Positions 61,455 to 64,000 of a stretch of DNA of 64,000 nt are shown piece by piece. Below the pieces are notes generated by a model, which did not search any database, was not told where the DNA came from, and saw only the letters and a program-made list of their open reading frames with translations. The stretch is from positions 2,342,001 to 2,406,000 of the forward strand of contig NZ_CP016464.1 of NCBI RefSeq assembly GCF_001713455.1, given 5' to 3'. Source of the stretch: Bosea sp. RAC05. GTDB taxonomy: Bacteria; Pseudomonadota; Alphaproteobacteria; Rhizobiales; Beijerinckiaceae. Position 1 is the stretch's first letter; each line of letters opens with the position of its first letter. Made by a program: the position numbers and the translations under genes.

Positions 61455-62198
61455 TCAGTCATCGACATGGTCGTGACCGCCGATGCGGCCGGGGCGCCAG
61501 TAGCCCTCGGAGGCGATCTGGTCGCGCCCCCAGCCGCGCGCGATCAGGTGGTGGCGCTGGGCCCGGACATTGCTGGTCTCGCCGATGAGGCAGGCCTTGC
61601 CCCGGCCGGCCGGGGCAACGAAGCCGGCGAGATGGTCGAGCAGCAGCGAACTCGGGCCGGCCCGGCGGCCGCCGCGCTCGATCCAGACGAGGTCGAGTCG
61701 GGCCTGCGTCGCGATGGCGATCCGGTCGGCGGGCCCGTCGACCTCCAGAAAGGCGAAGGCCCTTGCGCCCGGGGGCATCGTCTCCAGCATATGGGCGATG
61801 GCGGGAAGCCCGGTCTCGTCGGCGCAGGACAGGTGCCAGTCGGCATCCGCCGACAGCGTGATGCGCCCGCGCGGACCGGCGGCCACGATCTCGTCCCCCG
61901 GCCGGGCCGCGCGTGACCAGTCGGCGGCCGGGGCCGGCCCGTGCTGGACGAAGTCGATGGCAAGGCGCTGCGCCGCCCGGTCGAGCCAGCGGATGGTGTA
62001 GTCCCGGCGTCCGGTGCCGCCGGTCGGCAGCGGCATCTGCAGCACCAGGGCCTGGCCCGGCTGGTAGTGCAGCGCGTCGAGATGTGCCGCGGTGAAGATG
62101 ACGCGGCGCAGGCGCGGCGTGACATCGAAGGCTTCGACGACGGTGAGATCCCATTCGTAGCGGGGTTGCGCAGGGCTGGCGGGAGCGGTGGTCGTCAT
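61455..62198 (-). CDS. Siderophore-interacting protein (ViuB-type ferric reductase)
   Basis: A 247-residue FAD/NAD(P)H-type reductase that releases iron from siderophores in the cytoplasm. The FAD domain starts near residue 15 (ALHYQPGQALVLQMPLP at about 41 and RRDYTIRWLD at about 64). The SIP C-terminal domain has LSCADETGLPAIAHMLETMP and ends with GWGRDQIASEGYWRPGR, the family's conserved tail. Its start overlaps the stop of the substrate-binding gene by four bases. Confidence 0.93.
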   Translation of the reverse strand: MTTTAPASPAQPRYEWDLTVVEAFDVTPRLRRVIFTAAHLDALHYQPGQALVLQMPLPTGGTGRRDYTIRWLDRAAQRLAIDFVQHGPAPAADWSRAARPGDEIVAAGPRGRITLSADADWHLSCADETGLPAIAHMLETMPPGARAFAFLEVDGPADRIAIATQARLDLVWIERGGRRAGPSSLLLDHLAGFVAPAGRGKACLIGETSNVRAQRHHLIARGWGRDQIASEGYWRPGRIGGHDHVDD

Positions 62199-63310
62199 CG
62201 GGCCGAGATCCAGTAGGTGCCTTCGAGCGGGAAGGGCTGGAAGCGCGCATGCAGGCCGCGCAGCGTCGCCACGGGGTCCAGATCGCCAAAGAGCGCCGGA
62301 TGCAGCCAGGTGGCGAAGGCCTGGACCGCCGCGACGTTGAAGGGCGAGTTGTAGAAATGGTGCCAGATCGCATGGGCCCGGCCCGCGCGCACCGCCGGCA
62401 GCGCCACGATGCCGGGCCGCTGCAGCGAGCGCAGCAGGGACGCCCGCGCCGTCGCCTCGGGCACGTCGGCGCCGAGCGCGAGCCAGGGCTTGTCGAGGCT
62501 GGACCCGCCGCCGATGGCGCTGCCGATATAGACCTCGGGCGGGTTGGCGATCAGCCATTCGAGCGCCACGACGCCAGCCTCGCCGGGAACCAGCGCCTCG
62601 GCGATGTTGAGCCCTCCCGCGGCGGTGACGAACCGGCCCATCATGCCCCGCGTCATCGTCTCGCAGCAGCTCTCGTCGAGCCCGACGCGGCTCTGGACGA
62701 AGGCGCGGGTCGGGGCGGGCGCGGCCCGGGCCAGCCGCTCGGTGACGACGGCGAGCGCCGCGCGCCATTCCGCCACGAAGGCCTCCGCTTCGGCCTGCCG
62801 GCCCAGAACCTCGCCGAGCAGCAGCATCGACTTCGGCGTGTTGACCAGGGGATCGCTGCGGAAATCGACGAAGACGACGACCGTGCCCGTCGCCTCCAGC
62901 GCCCGGATGACCTCGCCCGAGCGGCTGTCGGGGCCATGGCCGCCAAGCCCGAAGATCGCGACCTGCGGCTGCTGGGCGATGGCACGCTCGAGGCTGAAGC
63001 TCTCGCGCGACGTGCGCCCGATCCGCGCGATCGCGGCGATCGTCGGGAAGCGGGCGCGATAGCGCGCATAGGTTGCCGGATCCACGGCCTCGTAATCGCC
63101 CATCATGCCGACGATGCGGCCGACGGGATCGTCCCGGTCGAGGATCGCGAGCGCCGGGATGTAGCGCCCTTCGCCGATGATCAGACGCTCGACCCGGTCC
63201 GGAACGGTGACGCTGCGCCCGGCGAGGTCGACGACCGTCTTCGCCCCGGCCTGGACCGGGGCGAAGACCAGCGCCAGCGCAGCGAGGCCGGCGCGGAGCA
63301 GGCGGCGCAT
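62195..63310 (-). CDS. Iron-siderophore ABC substrate-binding protein
   Basis: A 371-residue periplasmic binding protein with signal peptide (residues 1-23, LVFAPVQAGA). The class III fold is shown by VDLAGRSVTVPDRVERLIIG, QPQVAIFGLGGHG (about residue 114) and the long helix with EVLGRQAEAEAFVAEWRAAL. The end is HFYNSPFNVAAVQAFATWLH. Ferric-siderophore or heme transport is inferred from the neighbours. It overlaps both the receptor gene upstream and the SIP gene downstream. No permease or ATPase gene is in the window. Confidence 0.9.
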   Translation of the reverse strand: MRRLLRAGLAALALVFAPVQAGAKTVVDLAGRSVTVPDRVERLIIGEGRYIPALAILDRDDPVGRIVGMMGDYEAVDPATYARYRARFPTIAAIARIGRTSRESFSLERAIAQQPQVAIFGLGGHGPDSRSGEVIRALEATGTVVVFVDFRSDPLVNTPKSMLLLGEVLGRQAEAEAFVAEWRAALAVVTERLARAAPAPTRAFVQSRVGLDESCCETMTRGMMGRFVTAAGGLNIAEALVPGEAGVVALEWLIANPPEVYIGSAIGGGSSLDKPWLALGADVPEATARASLLRSLQRPGIVALPAVRAGRAHAIWHHFYNSPFNVAAVQAFATWLHPALFGDLDPVATLRGLHARFQPFPLEGTYWISAR

Positions 63311-64000
63311 CAGAACCGCGCCGCCGCCGAGAGCACGAAGCTGCGCCCCGGCTGGTAGAGCGGCGTGACCGTGCCGAACTCCTGGCCATAGGTCGCCCGG
63401 TCGGCATAGGTCTGGTCGAGCAGGTTCTTGACCTCGGCCCGGAAGGTCAGGTGGGGGAGCTGCAGCGGCTTGTACTCGACGAAGGCGTTGACGACCTCGT
63501 AGCCTTTGAGCGGCTGGTTTCCGGGAGCGACCTTCTTGTAGTCCCGCACGATCTCGACATCGGCACCGATGGTGACGCCGTAGGCCTTGAAGGTATGGGC
63601 GGCGGTCAGCGTCCAGATCTGTCCGATCGGCGTCGCCAGATAGGTGCCGGTGTCGGAATCGGCGCGCTGATTGTCGATGCGGACATCGACATCGGCATAC
63701 TTCGCGCGAACGAACCCGTCCTCCCAGGCATAGCCGAGGCCGATCTCGAAGCCCTGCGACTCGACCTCGCGCGTCAGCGTCGCGCTGGCGACGGCGTAAC
63801 GGGCGGCGCGGGCATGGTCGAGGACGGTCCGGAACACCGAGCCTTCGAGGGTGAAGCCCTGCCAGCGCGCGACCAGCCCGGCGGTGACGTTGTCCGACGT
63901 CACCGGCTTCAGGCCCGTGCCGTAGTTCCAGGCCGGGTTCATGATGAAGTTCTCGGCGAGCTGGATGCCGCCCCAGACATGGGAATAGCCGGCCTTGAGC
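63310..64000 (-). CDS. TonB-dependent receptor, C-terminal part (5' end outside window)
   Basis: The frame is open to the window edge, giving about 229 codons of a beta-barrel. The barrel strands alternate, the last plug-distal region is LTFRAEVKNLLDQTYADRAT, and the protein ends in aromatic Phe (FVLSAAARF), the outer-membrane insertion signal. LDQTY near the end is typical of siderophore receptors. Its stop overlaps the start of the substrate-binding gene, so receptor, binding protein and reductase form one operon. Confidence 0.92.
   Translation of the reverse strand, partial: LKAGYSHVWGGIQLAENFIMNPAWNYGTGLKPVTSDNVTAGLVARWQGFTLEGSVFRTVLDHARAARYAVASATLTREVESQGFEIGLGYAWEDGFVRAKYADVDVRIDNQRADSDTGTYLATPIGQIWTLTAAHTFKAYGVTIGADVEIVRDYKKVAPGNQPLKGYEVVNAFVEYKPLQLPHLTFRAEVKNLLDQTYADRATYGQEFGTVTPLYQPGRSFVLSAAARF

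Noticed and set aside
61455..63407. 650-codon frame joining the reductase with out-of-frame sequence of the binding-protein gene
   Set aside because: Only the part after 62198 resembles a protein family; the upstream part is the shadow of the overlapping substrate-binding gene.

Overview
The window is a GC-rich (about 65 percent) chromosomal segment of an alphaproteobacterium of the order Hyphomicrobiales, most like Bosea and relatives. This rests on several features. The gene orders bamE / cytochrome bc1 chaperone / DUF177 / plsX / fabH / ihfA / MerR and aminotransferase / hom / glpX / recJ are typical of the group. So are a K+-independent proton pyrophosphatase, DUF2842 next to heme A synthase, and promoters of the form CTTGAC-N17-CTATAT. 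The genus is an inference; no rRNA is present.

Layout. 1-2153 is the 3' part of hppA. 2273-2826 is a ParDE toxin-antitoxin pair. 2991-9317 holds an EamA exporter, bamE, the lipid-synthesis run plsX-fabH with its usual neighbours, and a guanidinium exporter behind a guanidine-II riboswitch. 9645-12983 is a LysR/DoxX/dioxygenase/hydrolase module that looks like an electrophile or quinone stress response. A tRNA-Pro gene follows.

13941-25326 is a polysaccharide locus: methyltransferase, Wzy-like polymerase, WcaJ-type initiating transferase, GT4 glycosyltransferase, Wza-like exporter, Wzc-like protein without kinase motifs, FemAB/GNAT acyltransferase and polysaccharide deacetylase. Its gene content resembles holdfast (hfs) or unipolar polysaccharide loci, and CtrA-like sites lie in its promoters. 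An SMR pair sits inside it. 25333-26344 is a small lower-GC insert with an Imm50-like protein.

26579-47235 is mostly core metabolism: ctaA, metY, rplM-rpsI, agmatinase, argC, a FadL-type porin, phaC, an aminotransferase, hom and glpX. These genes are separated by palindromic repeats of several families. recJ and tRNA-Glu follow. 49585-59057 is a second surface-polysaccharide block: a GT-C-like membrane protein, GH10 glycanase, O-antigen ligase, GT2, DUF6492, GT4, WecG/TagA and acyltransferase 3. The window closes with a LysR/SbtA bicarbonate-transport pair and the end of an iron-uptake operon (siderophore-interacting protein, substrate-binding protein, TonB-dependent receptor).

The most notable signal is upstream of argC. 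A consensus promoter starts transcription at or next to the ATG of a 19-codon leader peptide containing three consecutive Arg codons. Mutually exclusive hairpins and an intrinsic terminator follow before argC. This is the layout of ribosome-mediated attenuation, here apparently sensing arginine. Other regulatory RNA candidates are the guanidine-II riboswitch (8929-8982), a promoter-plus-terminator unit before the SMR pair (17834-17975) and a terminator-like hairpin at the start of the rplM leader.
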